This document shows positions 27,812 to 36,176 of a DNA stretch of 64,000 nt, in pieces. Under the pieces are notes generated by a model. It had not been told where the DNA came from. It searched no databases and was given only the letters and a program-made list of their open reading frames with translations. Source of the stretch: Candidatus Sulfopaludibacter sp. SbA3 (GTDB lineage: Bacteria; Pseudomonadota; Alphaproteobacteria; Caulobacterales; Hyphomonadaceae); NCBI GenBank assembly GCA_945913285.1, contig CAMEDD010000008.1, forward strand, positions 1-64,000, written 5' to 3'. Position 1 is the stretch's first letter. Each line of letters starts with the position of its first letter. The position numbers and the translations under genes were made by a program.

Positions 27812-29119
27812 ATGGACCTTCTTATCCTCATCGCGCTGATCGCCCTGAACGGCGTCTTTGCGCTTTCAGAACTCGCCATCGTATCTTCGCGCCGCAGCCG
27901 CCTGCAGGCGCGCGCCGAGAAAGGGGACCGGGGCGCCCGGGTTGCACTGCAGCTGCAGGAGGATCCGTCGCGCTTTCTGTCCACCGTGCAGGTGGGCATC
28001 ACGCTGATCGGGATCATTGCGGGCGCCTATGGCGCGACCGCCCTGGCCGAGGATGTGGCGCCGTTCATTGCCAGTACGTTCCCGTCGCTGGAGAAGCAAT
28101 CAGGCTTCATCGCGTTCGGCCTTGTGATTGCGGCAACGACGTTCCTGTCGATCGTGATCGGGGAGCTGGTGCCAAAGCGGATTGCGATCACGGCGCCGGA
28201 GACGTTTGCGAGCCTGATAGCGCCGCCGATGTCGATGCTGTCGCGGGTGGCGTTCCCGATCGTTTATGTGCTGCGGGTGTCCACTAATCTCGTGCTGTCT
28301 GTGTTCGGATTGTCCAAGGTCAACGCCGACCAGATGACGGAAGAAGAGATCGAGAGCGTGATCGAGGAAGGCGCCGCCAGCGGCGCCATCGACGAGGATG
28401 AGCGCGCGATGATCCGCAGCGTGATGCGCCTTGCCGACCGGGACGTGCGCTCGATCATGACGCCGCGCAAGGAAGTGACGTGGCTGGACCTCGATGACCC
28501 GCCGGAGGAGCTTCTGCGGATTATCGCCGAGAGCGGCCATTCGCGCTTTCCGGTGGCGCGGGGCGATCTGGAGCATGTGGTCTGCGTGGTGCAGACCAAG
28601 GACCTTCTGGCGAAGTCCGAAGGCAAGCGGATGCCGGATTTTGAAACGGCCGGGCATGAGCCTCTATTTGTGCCGGATACGATGACGGTGCTGAACCTGC
28701 TGGAGAGCATGCAGGCGAGCCCGGTGCAGATGGCGCTGGTGACGGACGAGCTGGGTCATGTCGAGGGGATCGTCAGCGCGGCGGATGTACTCGGCGCGAT
28801 TGCGGGCGATGTGGCGTTCTCGCCTGAGGACGGGCTCGCGCGGCCGCAGAAGCGCGAGGATGGCTCCTGGCTGATCGACGGGCGCACCGCGATCGAGGAT
28901 GCCGAGATTGGTCTGGGACAGCCCCTGACGGCGGAGGATGATCCTCCGTTCACGACCGTTGCGGGTCTCGTGATCCATCACTTGCAACGCATTCCGCAGC
29001 TGGGCGATGTCGTGGTGTCGTTCGGCTGGCGCTACGAAGTGATCGACATGGACGGACGCCGGATCGACAAGCTGCTGGTCGCGCGCCAGCCGGCGAAGGA
29101 TGATGACCCGACCGGCTAG
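27812..29119 (+). CDS. CNNM/CBS-domain transporter-like protein (HlyC/CorC family)
   Basis: This is a 435-residue inner-membrane protein. A CNNM domain with four hydrophobic segments covers residues 1-185 (LNGVFALSELAIVSSRRSR and IVIGELVPKRIA are typical). Paired CBS domains follow at about 205-330 (ADRDVRSIMTPRKEV marks the first), and a CorC_HlyC domain at about 345-425. Relatives such as CorB and YhdP are linked to Mg and cobalt movement; annotation as hemolysin is historical. Its stop shares a CTAG with the stop of the converging DUF1275 gene. It is the first gene of the block that separates hisH from hisB. Confidence 0.9.
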   Translation: MDLLILIALIALNGVFALSELAIVSSRRSRLQARAEKGDRGARVALQLQEDPSRFLSTVQVGITLIGIIAGAYGATALAEDVAPFIASTFPSLEKQSGFIAFGLVIAATTFLSIVIGELVPKRIAITAPETFASLIAPPMSMLSRVAFPIVYVLRVSTNLVLSVFGLSKVNADQMTEEEIESVIEEGAASGAIDEDERAMIRSVMRLADRDVRSIMTPRKEVTWLDLDDPPEELLRIIAESGHSRFPVARGDLEHVVCVVQTKDLLAKSEGKRMPDFETAGHEPLFVPDTMTVLNLLESMQASPVQMALVTDELGHVEGIVSAADVLGAIAGDVAFSPEDGLARPQKREDGSWLIDGRTAIEDAEIGLGQPLTAEDDPPFTTVAGLVIHHLQRIPQLGDVVVSFGWRYEVIDMDGRRIDKLLVARQPAKDDDPTG

Positions 29120-29766
29120 TGGCCGCGAAGGGGCGGGTGATACAGCAGGCTGAGCAGAAGTGTGCAGGCGAGGCCTGACGCGATCCAGAGGCAGGCGAGG
29201 CCGAGCAGCGTATAGCTGTAGGAGCCTGCGACTGCGCCGGCGATCAGGCCGAGCCAGAGCGCGAGATACGGGAACCACGGCTTGGCGCCGCCCCCCGCAA
29301 AACCGCTGGCGAGACGCTGGCCGAGCTTGACCAGCGTGCCGGTCATGTAGGTCACGCCGATGCTGACCTCGCCTTCTCTCACGAAGACATTGTTGGACGC
29401 GCCCATCGCGAGGATCAGGAGAATGACCGCGACGGTGTCTTGGCCGAAGGCGCTAAGGGTGGCGGCGGTTATGAGGCAGGCGGCGACGAGCCCCATCACG
29501 GCGGCGCCTTTGCGGGCAGGGGATCGTCCCCGCACAACTGCGCCCGCCATCACGCCGCAGACGAAGAGGGCGATGATACCGAGCGGGAGGAGGGCGAGGG
29601 CGGTCAGGTCCAGCTCCGCTAGATTGACAGCGAGGCGTGTCGAATTACCCGTCATGAAGGAGACGAAGAAGCCGCCCAGCGTCCGGAAGCCCACCGCATC
29701 GGTGAAGCCTGCCAGCGCGGCGAGGCCGACGGCCAGCGCAAGGTTGGTTTTGTTCTCGAAGATCAT
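29116..29766 (-). CDS. DUF1275 (YoaK) family membrane protein
   Basis: This is a 216-residue membrane protein with about six hydrophobic segments. AALAGFTDAVGFRTLGGFFVSFMTGNSTRL is split over residues 17-47, and the MTGN motif is the hallmark of DUF1275. A second YMTGTLVKLG occurs near residue 140, giving an internal repeat. Function is unknown for the family. It overlaps the converging CNNM gene by 4 bp. Confidence 0.9.
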   Translation of the reverse strand: MIFENKTNLALAVGLAALAGFTDAVGFRTLGGFFVSFMTGNSTRLAVNLAELDLTALALLPLGIIALFVCGVMAGAVVRGRSPARKGAAVMGLVAACLITAATLSAFGQDTVAVILLILAMGASNNVFVREGEVSIGVTYMTGTLVKLGQRLASGFAGGGAKPWFPYLALWLGLIAGAVAGSYSYTLLGLACLWIASGLACTLLLSLLYHPPLRGH

Positions 29767-29849
29767 GACGGCCCCGCTTTCGCGCCGATCATTGCGCCGG
29801 CGCGGCGGGAGTCAAAGCATAATCGTCAAGGGCGCAACGAAAGCTCCGC

Positions 29850-31286
29850 TTACGGAAGGGCGATCCAATTGCCGTGGAAGCCGGGCGGGATCCGGTTTGG
29901 GATGGCGATGGTTGCCACGGGCGGGCCCGTAAAATTGCGGGCGTCGAGGATCACCAAATCGCTCGTGCCGCCTGCAGTGTTGACGACGTAGCCGATCAGC
30001 CAGCCTTCGTCTTCCCCGGCATCGGCATGCGCGGCCACGAACACGAACTCACCCGGCATGCAGCCTTCGCCGAAATCGTGCACCTCGCGGGTGCGGGCGC
30101 CGAGGTCGTGCTTGAACAGGCGCGGGTCGCCGACAAAACCCGGGTCACCGTCGGCGGGCAGGGCGAGGGTATAGGCATAGCGGTAAGGCTGCCCGAGGCG
30201 GCGTTCGTCCGGGCGCGGAAACTCCTGAGGTGAGGTGTCGATGACCGTGCGCGTGACGCGGCGCGCAATCGGATCTATCTCGAGGCTTTCGAACGCCGTG
30301 CGGGAACTGTTCGGACCGAAATGTCCGTCTGCGAACATATCAGTGTGGACGCAGGCATCCATTAAGACCTTGCCATCATCGGTTTCGAAGGCATTGGCGG
30401 GATGGAAGATGTAGCATGGCTCCACGCTGCACCAGATGATCTCGTCGCCGCGGCCTTCGCGTGGCAGGAGGCCGATTCGGGCTGCGTGTTTCGGATTCCA
30501 ACGATAGGGGAAGGTGTCTCCGGCGATGAGTGCGGGCATCGAGAAGGTGACCGGCAGGTCCATCACGATGATGTAGTTCTGCGTGATCATGCAGTCATGG
30601 ATCGAGGGGCCGTCCTGCACAGTGATGGGTTCGTGGCGGCGCACGGCGCCGTCCTTCGTGATCACGGTGTGCCAGATGGTGGCGGGGTCCGTCGCGTTAT
30701 AGCAGATGGCGTGGGTCTCGCCGGTCAGCGGATCGAGATGCGGGTGGGCGGTGAAGCCTTTCGACAGCAGGCCTTCAAAATAGCTCCGCGCACGGGTTTC
30801 CAGGAGGTCAGAGACTTCGACGGGCAGGCCGCCCGCTTCGACGAGCGCCCAGATCCTGCCGCCGACGGCGACGACGTTGGTGTTCGGGCTTTCGAAACTG
30901 CTGCGCGGGCCGGGCGTTCTGGGCTCTCCCAGCGCGGCATTGATGGCGGGCGAGCGGACCCAGCGATTGCGGTACCAGAGGGCCTCTCCGTTCTGGAGGC
31001 GCACGCCGTGCAGCATGCCGTCGCCCGAGAACCAGTGATGGGTGGCGGGGTTTGGCGCCTCGAACGGGTTCGGGCCGTTGCGCAGGTAGAGGCCGTTCAG
31101 GCCCGCCGGGATGGTGCCGGTGACTTTCAGGTCGGTGACCGTGTGCTCCTCGGTAAGGGGCGTATGAATGCCGGTCAGGTAGGGGTTCTGTTTCGAAGAT
31201 TTGCGATGCGCGCGGTTAAAGTGCGCAACCCCCATGATGCCTTTGGTGACGGCGCCTCGGATGGCGGCTTCGACGAGGCTGGACAT
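29850..31286 (-). CDS. Carotenoid oxygenase family protein
   Basis: This is a 478-residue non-heme iron dioxygenase that cleaves double bonds in carotenoids, apocarotenoids or stilbene-like compounds. Four His ligands of the iron fit H183 (AHPHLDP), H230 (SIHD), H295 (FHPANAFE) and H471 (GFHGNW), as required for the seven-bladed propeller. LRNGPNPFEAP near residue 70 is family-typical. An AAAGGA ribosome site lies before the ATG at 31286. It is divergent from a TetR-family gene, which probably regulates it. No carotenoid synthesis gene is in the window, so the substrate is open. Confidence 0.93.
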   Translation of the reverse strand: MSSLVEAAIRGAVTKGIMGVAHFNRAHRKSSKQNPYLTGIHTPLTEEHTVTDLKVTGTIPAGLNGLYLRNGPNPFEAPNPATHHWFSGDGMLHGVRLQNGEALWYRNRWVRSPAINAALGEPRTPGPRSSFESPNTNVVAVGGRIWALVEAGGLPVEVSDLLETRARSYFEGLLSKGFTAHPHLDPLTGETHAICYNATDPATIWHTVITKDGAVRRHEPITVQDGPSIHDCMITQNYIIVMDLPVTFSMPALIAGDTFPYRWNPKHAARIGLLPREGRGDEIIWCSVEPCYIFHPANAFETDDGKVLMDACVHTDMFADGHFGPNSSRTAFESLEIDPIARRVTRTVIDTSPQEFPRPDERRLGQPYRYAYTLALPADGDPGFVGDPRLFKHDLGARTREVHDFGEGCMPGEFVFVAAHADAGEDEGWLIGYVVNTAGGTSDLVILDARNFTGPPVATIAIPNRIPPGFHGNWIALP

Positions 31287-31334
31287 AATGCAGGTCCTTT
31301 CGGGATTTTCTGAGCTTGCGGCGGCGTGGGATAA

Positions 31335-31353
31335 TGTTTACACCAGTAACATG
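31335..31353. promoter_or_regulatory. Candidate TetR operator between carotenoid oxygenase and tetR
   Basis: ATGTTTACACCAGTAACAT is an imperfect inverted repeat (ATG-TTTAC / GTAA-CAT with one extra base). Its right end includes the start codon of the regulator at 31351. The position between divergent genes and overlap with the start suit autoregulation by a TetR protein. Not tested against other genomes. Confidence 0.4.
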
Positions 31354-31980
31354 TCCGAGAAAGATAACGCTGTCAACATCACATCCGAGAAAAATCGCTA
31401 CCATCATGGCGATTTGCGCTCGGCGCTGGTCGAAGAAGGACTGAAGCTGATCGACATGGGTCCGGTGGACGCGCTCAGCCTGCGCGAGATCGCTCGCCGG
31501 GCCGGGGTGTCGGCGACGGCGGTTTACCGGCATTTTCCGGACAAGGCGGCGCTGCTGGGCGCGCTTTGCCTCGAAGGCCATGCGCGAATGGCGAAGGCGT
31601 TCGAGGCGGCGATGGCGAGCGCGTCGCCGGGCGTCGAAGCGTTCAATGCAATGGGGCGGGCTTATGTCAACTTCGCGCTCGCGCACCCCTCACTGTTCCG
31701 GCTGATGATGGCGCAGACGGACGGGCCCGCGCCTGTGCCGGCGCCCATCGCGGGGGGCGGCGGCTCCGACGGGATGCAGATCCTGGTCAACGCCATCGAG
31801 GGCCTGTTCGGGCCGGATGCGCCTGTGCATCTGCACGAGGCAGGGCGGCTCAGGGCCTGGTCGCTGGTGCACGGCCTCGCCATGCTGATGCTGGATGGGC
31901 AGGTGCCGTCCGAGCCCGCGCTGATCGAAGCCGTGGTGGACGCGAGCGTGCTTCAGGGCACTGAGCCGGTGCGCCGGTAG
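31351..31980 (+). CDS. TetR/AcrR family transcriptional regulator
   Basis: This is a 209-residue regulator. The helix-turn-helix covers about residues 40-66 (ALSLREIARRAGVSATAVYR, then HFPDKAALL). The C-terminal part has the RAYVNFALAHPSLFRLM pattern of the WHG (TetR_C_33) ligand-binding domain. The start at 31351 was chosen because family homology begins at NRYHHGDLRSAL and the frame upstream overlaps the divergent gene. It is expected to control the carotenoid oxygenase gene, inferred from orientation and the candidate operator. Confidence 0.9.
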   Translation: MSEKDNAVNITSEKNRYHHGDLRSALVEEGLKLIDMGPVDALSLREIARRAGVSATAVYRHFPDKAALLGALCLEGHARMAKAFEAAMASASPGVEAFNAMGRAYVNFALAHPSLFRLMMAQTDGPAPVPAPIAGGGGSDGMQILVNAIEGLFGPDAPVHLHEAGRLRAWSLVHGLAMLMLDGQVPSEPALIEAVVDASVLQGTEPVRR

Positions 31981-32086
31981 GGGTGCAAGGCTTCGGCTAC
32001 TATTCGCCTTTTTGTCCTCATGCGGCTCCGGCGATCGCGGCCGACGCCTCGCCGCACGGGTCTCGTACAATGCATAAATCTCGAGC

Positions 32087-32812
32087 ATGGAGATAATTGA
32101 CAACGTCTCAAATATGAGGTTTTCTCAATTTGCGATGACGATCTTACCTCCAGCCGGAACGGGCAAGCGCGGACGGACGCTTGACGGGCTCCTCGCAGCC
32201 TTGCAATCGCTCCTGCTCGAGCGGGGTGCAGGCGCCTTTTCAATCAGTGACATCTCCGAGCGGGCCGGCGCTGCGCAGGGGACATTCTATAACTATGCCA
32301 GCAGCGTCGATGACCTCGTCGAAGAACTTGCCACACTTCTGTCCGCTTCGCTCGCCGTCCTCGGGCGCCGGGCGCCCTGCGCAGAGACCGATCCGGTTGC
32401 GGCCTTCGTATTCAAGACGCGCCGGACGCTCGGCATTTCCGTGCGCGCGCCGGACTATGGCCGGCTGCTCTTTGATTCCGGCCTTCCCGCCGACCGGCTG
32501 CTGGCCGACCTTCGCCGCGACCTGGAGGCAGACATTCGCATGGGCACGGCATCCGGGGTCTTTAAGCCGGCCAAGCCGGCGCTCTCCGCCAGCCTGATCG
32601 CCGGGTGCATGCTTGGCGCCGGGCTTGATCTTCATCGAGGCAAATTGCCGAAGTCCGCCATTGAAGACGCGGCGGCAGAAATGCTGGTGATGCTGGGCCT
32701 TCCGCGCGCCGCCGCGCAGCAAGCAGCTGCGGTACGGATCCGTTTCGAGGCGCCGGGCCCGTTGCCTCTGCAATGGCTCGCGCTGGTCTCTGTTGAAGGA
32801 ACATCACCATGA
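32087..32812 (+). CDS. TetR/AcrR family transcriptional regulator heading a catabolic operon
   Basis: This is a regulator of up to 241 residues. The helix-turn-helix lies in FSISDISERAGAAQGTFYNY followed by SSVDDLVEEL. The C-terminal domain is not assigned to a ligand class. Three in-frame ATGs compete as the start (32087, 32114, 32135); none has a good ribosome site. A TACAAT at 32066-32071 could be a -10 for the first, while TTGACA at 32097-32102 would favour 32135. Its stop overlaps the oxidase start by 4 bp (ATGA), so it is cotranscribed with the enzymes it probably controls. Confidence 0.85.
   Translation: MEIIDNVSNMRFSQFAMTILPPAGTGKRGRTLDGLLAALQSLLLERGAGAFSISDISERAGAAQGTFYNYASSVDDLVEELATLLSASLAVLGRRAPCAETDPVAAFVFKTRRTLGISVRAPDYGRLLFDSGLPADRLLADLRRDLEADIRMGTASGVFKPAKPALSASLIAGCMLGAGLDLHRGKLPKSAIEDAAAEMLVMLGLPRAAAQQAAAVRIRFEAPGPLPLQWLALVSVEGTSP
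32107..32118. promoter_or_regulatory. Small palindrome at the start of the tetR-oxidase operon
   Basis: CTCAAATATGAG (CTCA, 4-nt spacer, TGAG) follows a TTGACA hexamer (32097-32102) inside the first codons of the regulator as called. If translation starts at 32135, this would be an operator in the leader. Short and therefore weak evidence. Confidence 0.25.
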
Positions 32813-34149
32813 AGCGACCGCGCGGCAAGGGCGTTGCGATGCGCCGCGGCGACAAGGGCTTTGACGCGGCCGTCCTTGCAACTTCGTTCTCCGGACATGA
32901 TCCGGGACGGCGCCCTGACATCTATGTTCAAGCCAACGATGCCGCCGGCGTCGTTGCGGCCGTGAAGCAGGCGCGCGAACAGGGGCACAAGATCAGCCTT
33001 TGCTCGGGCGGGCACAGCTGGGCGCAGAACCATCTGCGAGCGGGCGGGCTATTGCTCGATCTCTCCCGCCTCAGCACCATCGACATAAATGCCAGCGCCC
33101 GAACCGCGCGCGTCGGACCCGGATGCTGGAGCGTCGATCTTGACCGCGCGCTGAAGCGGCTCGGCCTGTTCTTCCCGGTTGCGCATGCGCCGGATGTCTG
33201 TCTCGGCGGGTTCCTCCTTCAAGGTGGCTTTGGCTGGAACAGCCGCGCACTCGGTCTTGCGTGCGAGAGCGTCGTCGGTCTCGATGTCGTGCTCGCCGAC
33301 GGCTCGCAGGTCCATGCCAGCGCAGAGCAGAATTGCGACCTCTATTGGGCAGCACGCGGCGCGGGCCCAGGCTTCTTCGGCGTGGTCACGGCCTTCCATC
33401 TCAAACTCCATGAGCGCCCCAAGGTGACCGCCATGACGCTGCAGGTGTTCCCGGAGCGATGGCTGGAAGACGTCTTCACCTGGGCGCATGAGATTGGCCC
33501 CAATGTGGCCCGCAGTGTCGAATTCCAGATCCTGATCACGCCCAAGACGCTGTTTACGGGCAAGCCGGGTGTCGAGGTGCTTGCCCCGGTGATGGCCGGG
33601 AGCTGGGCGGATGCCCGGCGCGACACTGCGTTCATGCGGCAAAGCCCGTTGCGCAAGCGGGCGAGCGTCACCACGCCGCTTCTGCCGCTGTCGACGATGC
33701 GAATGTCTGAAGCTGCCGCACAGACGCACTTTCCGCCGAAGATGCATTGGTGTGTCGATAACATCTGGACAGACGCGCCCATCGCCGACTTGCTGCCGGG
33801 CCTCCGGCATGTCGCAGATACCCTGCCGCCAGCGCCCTCGCATGCCCTTTGGCTGAACTGGCAGCCGGACCGCGCGCGTCCCGACATGGCATTCTCGATG
33901 GAGGCGGGCTTTTACTTCGCCGCCTATGGCGAGTGGCGACGCAAGGAAGACAATGCGCGCTATGCAAGCTGGGCGACGGAGCGCATCGCCGAGATGGCGC
34001 ACCTTGGAAAGGGTATTCAGCTGGCGGACGAAAACCTCCGCCGCCGCCCGGCGCGCTTCATGAGTGACGCCAACCGTGCCCGCCTTGAACAGATCCGCGC
34101 CAAGTACGATCCAGATGGCCGGTTCAATTCCTATGCGAGCGCGTCATGA
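32809..34149 (+). CDS. FAD-dependent oxidase of the BBE type, likely bicovalent flavin
   Basis: This is a 446-residue oxidoreductase with a PCMH/FAD_binding_4 domain and a C-terminal BBE segment (YDPDGRFNSY). H69 in CSGGHSW and C131 in PDVCLGG are 62 residues apart, the spacing of His104 and Cys166 that both bind FAD in berberine bridge enzyme. A bicovalent flavin is therefore likely. No signal peptide is seen, so it is cytoplasmic. Such enzymes oxidise alcohols, phenols, amines or terpenoid phenols with oxygen. It overlaps the regulator upstream and the PhlG-like gene downstream by 4 bp each. Substrate unknown. Confidence 0.88.
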   Translation: MKRPRGKGVAMRRGDKGFDAAVLATSFSGHDPGRRPDIYVQANDAAGVVAAVKQAREQGHKISLCSGGHSWAQNHLRAGGLLLDLSRLSTIDINASARTARVGPGCWSVDLDRALKRLGLFFPVAHAPDVCLGGFLLQGGFGWNSRALGLACESVVGLDVVLADGSQVHASAEQNCDLYWAARGAGPGFFGVVTAFHLKLHERPKVTAMTLQVFPERWLEDVFTWAHEIGPNVARSVEFQILITPKTLFTGKPGVEVLAPVMAGSWADARRDTAFMRQSPLRKRASVTTPLLPLSTMRMSEAAAQTHFPPKMHWCVDNIWTDAPIADLLPGLRHVADTLPPAPSHALWLNWQPDRARPDMAFSMEAGFYFAAYGEWRRKEDNARYASWATERIAEMAHLGKGIQLADENLRRRPARFMSDANRARLEQIRAKYDPDGRFNSYASAS

Positions 34150-34973
34150 AGGCCAGTAAACCGATTGCAGGGCGCCATCTCGGATGGTCAGACGCAGACT
34201 TGCGCAGCAAGCCCTACGCAGGCCTATGGCGCGCGCAGATGGCGCCGCTTGCGCCGCACGCCCGGCTGGCACTCGACGAAGGCCCGCTGGCAGAACCCCT
34301 CCTGCCGCCGCTCTCGCGCGCCAACGACCTGTTTGCAGGCGGCGGTATCGAGAACGGCTTTGCGCTGACTGCGGATGGCGGTATGCGCATCGCGATCCAA
34401 ACAGAGATGCCGGATGTCACGCCCGCCATGATCGATTGGTGGTTCGGTTGGCACTCGGACAGCCCGGAACGCTACAAGCTCTGGCACCCCAGCGCGCATG
34501 TGCACGCGGCGTGGCAAAAACCGCCGCAACCGGGCACGCGCGGTCGCAAGCGCTATATCAATCAAACCTCGATCGTCGATGAGTATATCGGCAGCGACCT
34601 CCTTCGCCTGGCCATCAGCTTCATTGATCCTGGCGAGTTGGCATTGACCGATCCGTCGTTGCAGGACGACATGAAGGCTACGGCGATCTGTGCTCACAGC
34701 ACGCTGGCTGGGCTACCGCTTAAGGCCGGCTACCTCGTGCACCTCGTGCAGGCCGTAACGGGGGGAAGCGTTATGCGCTCCCGGTTCTGGATCGGCGGCG
34801 CGAATGTCTCGGCCAGGCACATCTTTGCTGCGCCGCTGGTGCCGATTGCGCGCCGGCAAGTGCGCCCCACCGAGGCCGATGCCCGGGCCCTTATCGTGCA
34901 CTGCGCGCAGGAAATGGCTCACCTCGCCTCGTTCCTGCCCGAGGCTTACGGCGCCTTCAAAGACACCGATTGA
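34146..34973 (+). CDS. PhlG-like C-C hydrolase (DAPG hydrolase family)
   Basis: This is a 275-residue protein resembling 2,4-diacetylphloroglucinol hydrolase, a zinc enzyme that removes an acetyl group by C-C cleavage. The segment MIDWWFGWHSDSPERYKLWHP (residues 95-115) is the family hallmark. H114, E146, H252 and E256 (HxxxE) match the spacing of the PhlG zinc ligands H129, E160, H270 and E274. The start overlaps the oxidase stop by 4 bp. The exact substrate need not be diacetylphloroglucinol; no phl biosynthesis genes are present. Part of the regulator-oxidase-hydrolase operon. Confidence 0.85.
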   Translation: MKASKPIAGRHLGWSDADLRSKPYAGLWRAQMAPLAPHARLALDEGPLAEPLLPPLSRANDLFAGGGIENGFALTADGGMRIAIQTEMPDVTPAMIDWWFGWHSDSPERYKLWHPSAHVHAAWQKPPQPGTRGRKRYINQTSIVDEYIGSDLLRLAISFIDPGELALTDPSLQDDMKATAICAHSTLAGLPLKAGYLVHLVQAVTGGSVMRSRFWIGGANVSARHIFAAPLVPIARRQVRPTEADARALIVHCAQEMAHLASFLPEAYGAFKDTD

Positions 34974-35003
34974 AACGCGCGCTCAGGCGCATTGGAGACA
35001 TTG

Positions 35004-36164
35004 ATGCTGCGGATTCTCATGGCGGCCCCCGCGTTAGCGGCCGCAGGATTGCTGGCGACCGGACTGGGTGTGTTTGACTCCGCTGCTACGGTGCAGGCCG
35101 CGAGCGGCCGGGCGACGCACTCCGCAGAAACAATCCTGATTGCGCCGACGGCGACAGCCCTCACTTTTGCACGGGCGGGCGGAAAAACCATCGGGGTGAC
35201 GTCCTACACACAAGGGCAGGTGAGCGGCGTTGCACTCGGTGCGGTCATGGCGCCCGGTGAAGACGCCGTCGACCTTGTCAACCGCCTTGGCTACGATGCG
35301 GTTCAGTCCGAAATAGAGCGCGCAGAAACATCGGTCGAGATCAAGGTATCCGATCTGGAGATACCTGTAGATATCGGATCTGAGCATATTGCTGCGGCGA
35401 CAAACTATCGTGAACATGCCAGGGAAGCCTCGGTCGAAGGCGGGCCGTTCCTGTTTCCGAAATATGTTCAGCCGACGTCCGCGCGCGCTGGCATTCCGGC
35501 AGGCGAGGCACTGCTCGACTACGAAGTTGAACTCTGCCTGCTGACGATGCGCCCGATTAACCCGGCAGACGGTGCCAGCGGCGGGTTGATCTTGTGCAAT
35601 GACGTGACTGACCGCGCGGCGCTCCTGCGTAAGATTGATCCGGACCACCCGGAATCCGGCACCGGCTTCACCAGCGGCAAGAGCGCGCCAGGCTTTCTGC
35701 CGGTCGGCGATCTCTTTGTGGCGCCGCGCGATGTGAAAGCGTTCAGCCGCGATCTTGTTCTGCAACTTTCGGTCAATGGTGTGGAGCGCCAGCGCTCATC
35801 GGTCAGCCTTTGGATTTGGGACATCGACCGCATATTGCTCGAGGCGTCACGGTTGCGCGGTCAAGTCTGGAATTTCGCAGACGCAGCGGCGCGCCTCCCG
35901 TTCGATGCCGACGGATTTATCCCTGAGCGTACCTTGATCCTTACCGGGACCCCGGGCGGCACGGTGTTCAAGGGCATCTACCCCAGTGCCTATGTGCGCG
36001 GCGGACTGGCCTGGCTAGCGGGCGGCTGGAACGGGCCGCTCGCCGGGCAGGTTGTCGAAAGCCAGATTGCGACCGCACGCACTTCGGGCGCCTACCTGCG
36101 CCCGGGAGACTTGGTGACCATCCAGGTCGACCAGCTGGGCCGGCTGGAAAACCAGGTCGAATAA
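35004..36164 (+). CDS. Fumarylacetoacetate hydrolase family protein with an export signal
   Basis: This is a 386-residue protein. The C-terminal FAH fold (about residues 120-380) has the metal ligands E174 and E176 (DYEVEL) and D200 (CNDVTDR), the lysine K226 (TSGKSAPG), and TGTPGGTVF. The family hydrolyses C-C bonds in beta-diketo acids or decarboxylates oxo acids. Unusually, residues 1-32 form a Sec-type signal or anchor (MLRILMAAPALAAAGLLATG, then small residues to VQA), while the family is normally cytoplasmic. An earlier ATG at 34992 adds four residues. It is 30 bp after the PhlG-like gene and ends the operon. Confidence 0.88.
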   Translation: MLRILMAAPALAAAGLLATGLGVFDSAATVQAASGRATHSAETILIAPTATALTFARAGGKTIGVTSYTQGQVSGVALGAVMAPGEDAVDLVNRLGYDAVQSEIERAETSVEIKVSDLEIPVDIGSEHIAAATNYREHAREASVEGGPFLFPKYVQPTSARAGIPAGEALLDYEVELCLLTMRPINPADGASGGLILCNDVTDRAALLRKIDPDHPESGTGFTSGKSAPGFLPVGDLFVAPRDVKAFSRDLVLQLSVNGVERQRSSVSLWIWDIDRILLEASRLRGQVWNFADAAARLPFDADGFIPERTLILTGTPGGTVFKGIYPSAYVRGGLAWLAGGWNGPLAGQVVESQIATARTSGAYLRPGDLVTIQVDQLGRLENQVE

Positions 36165-36176
36165 GGCTCCAGAGGC

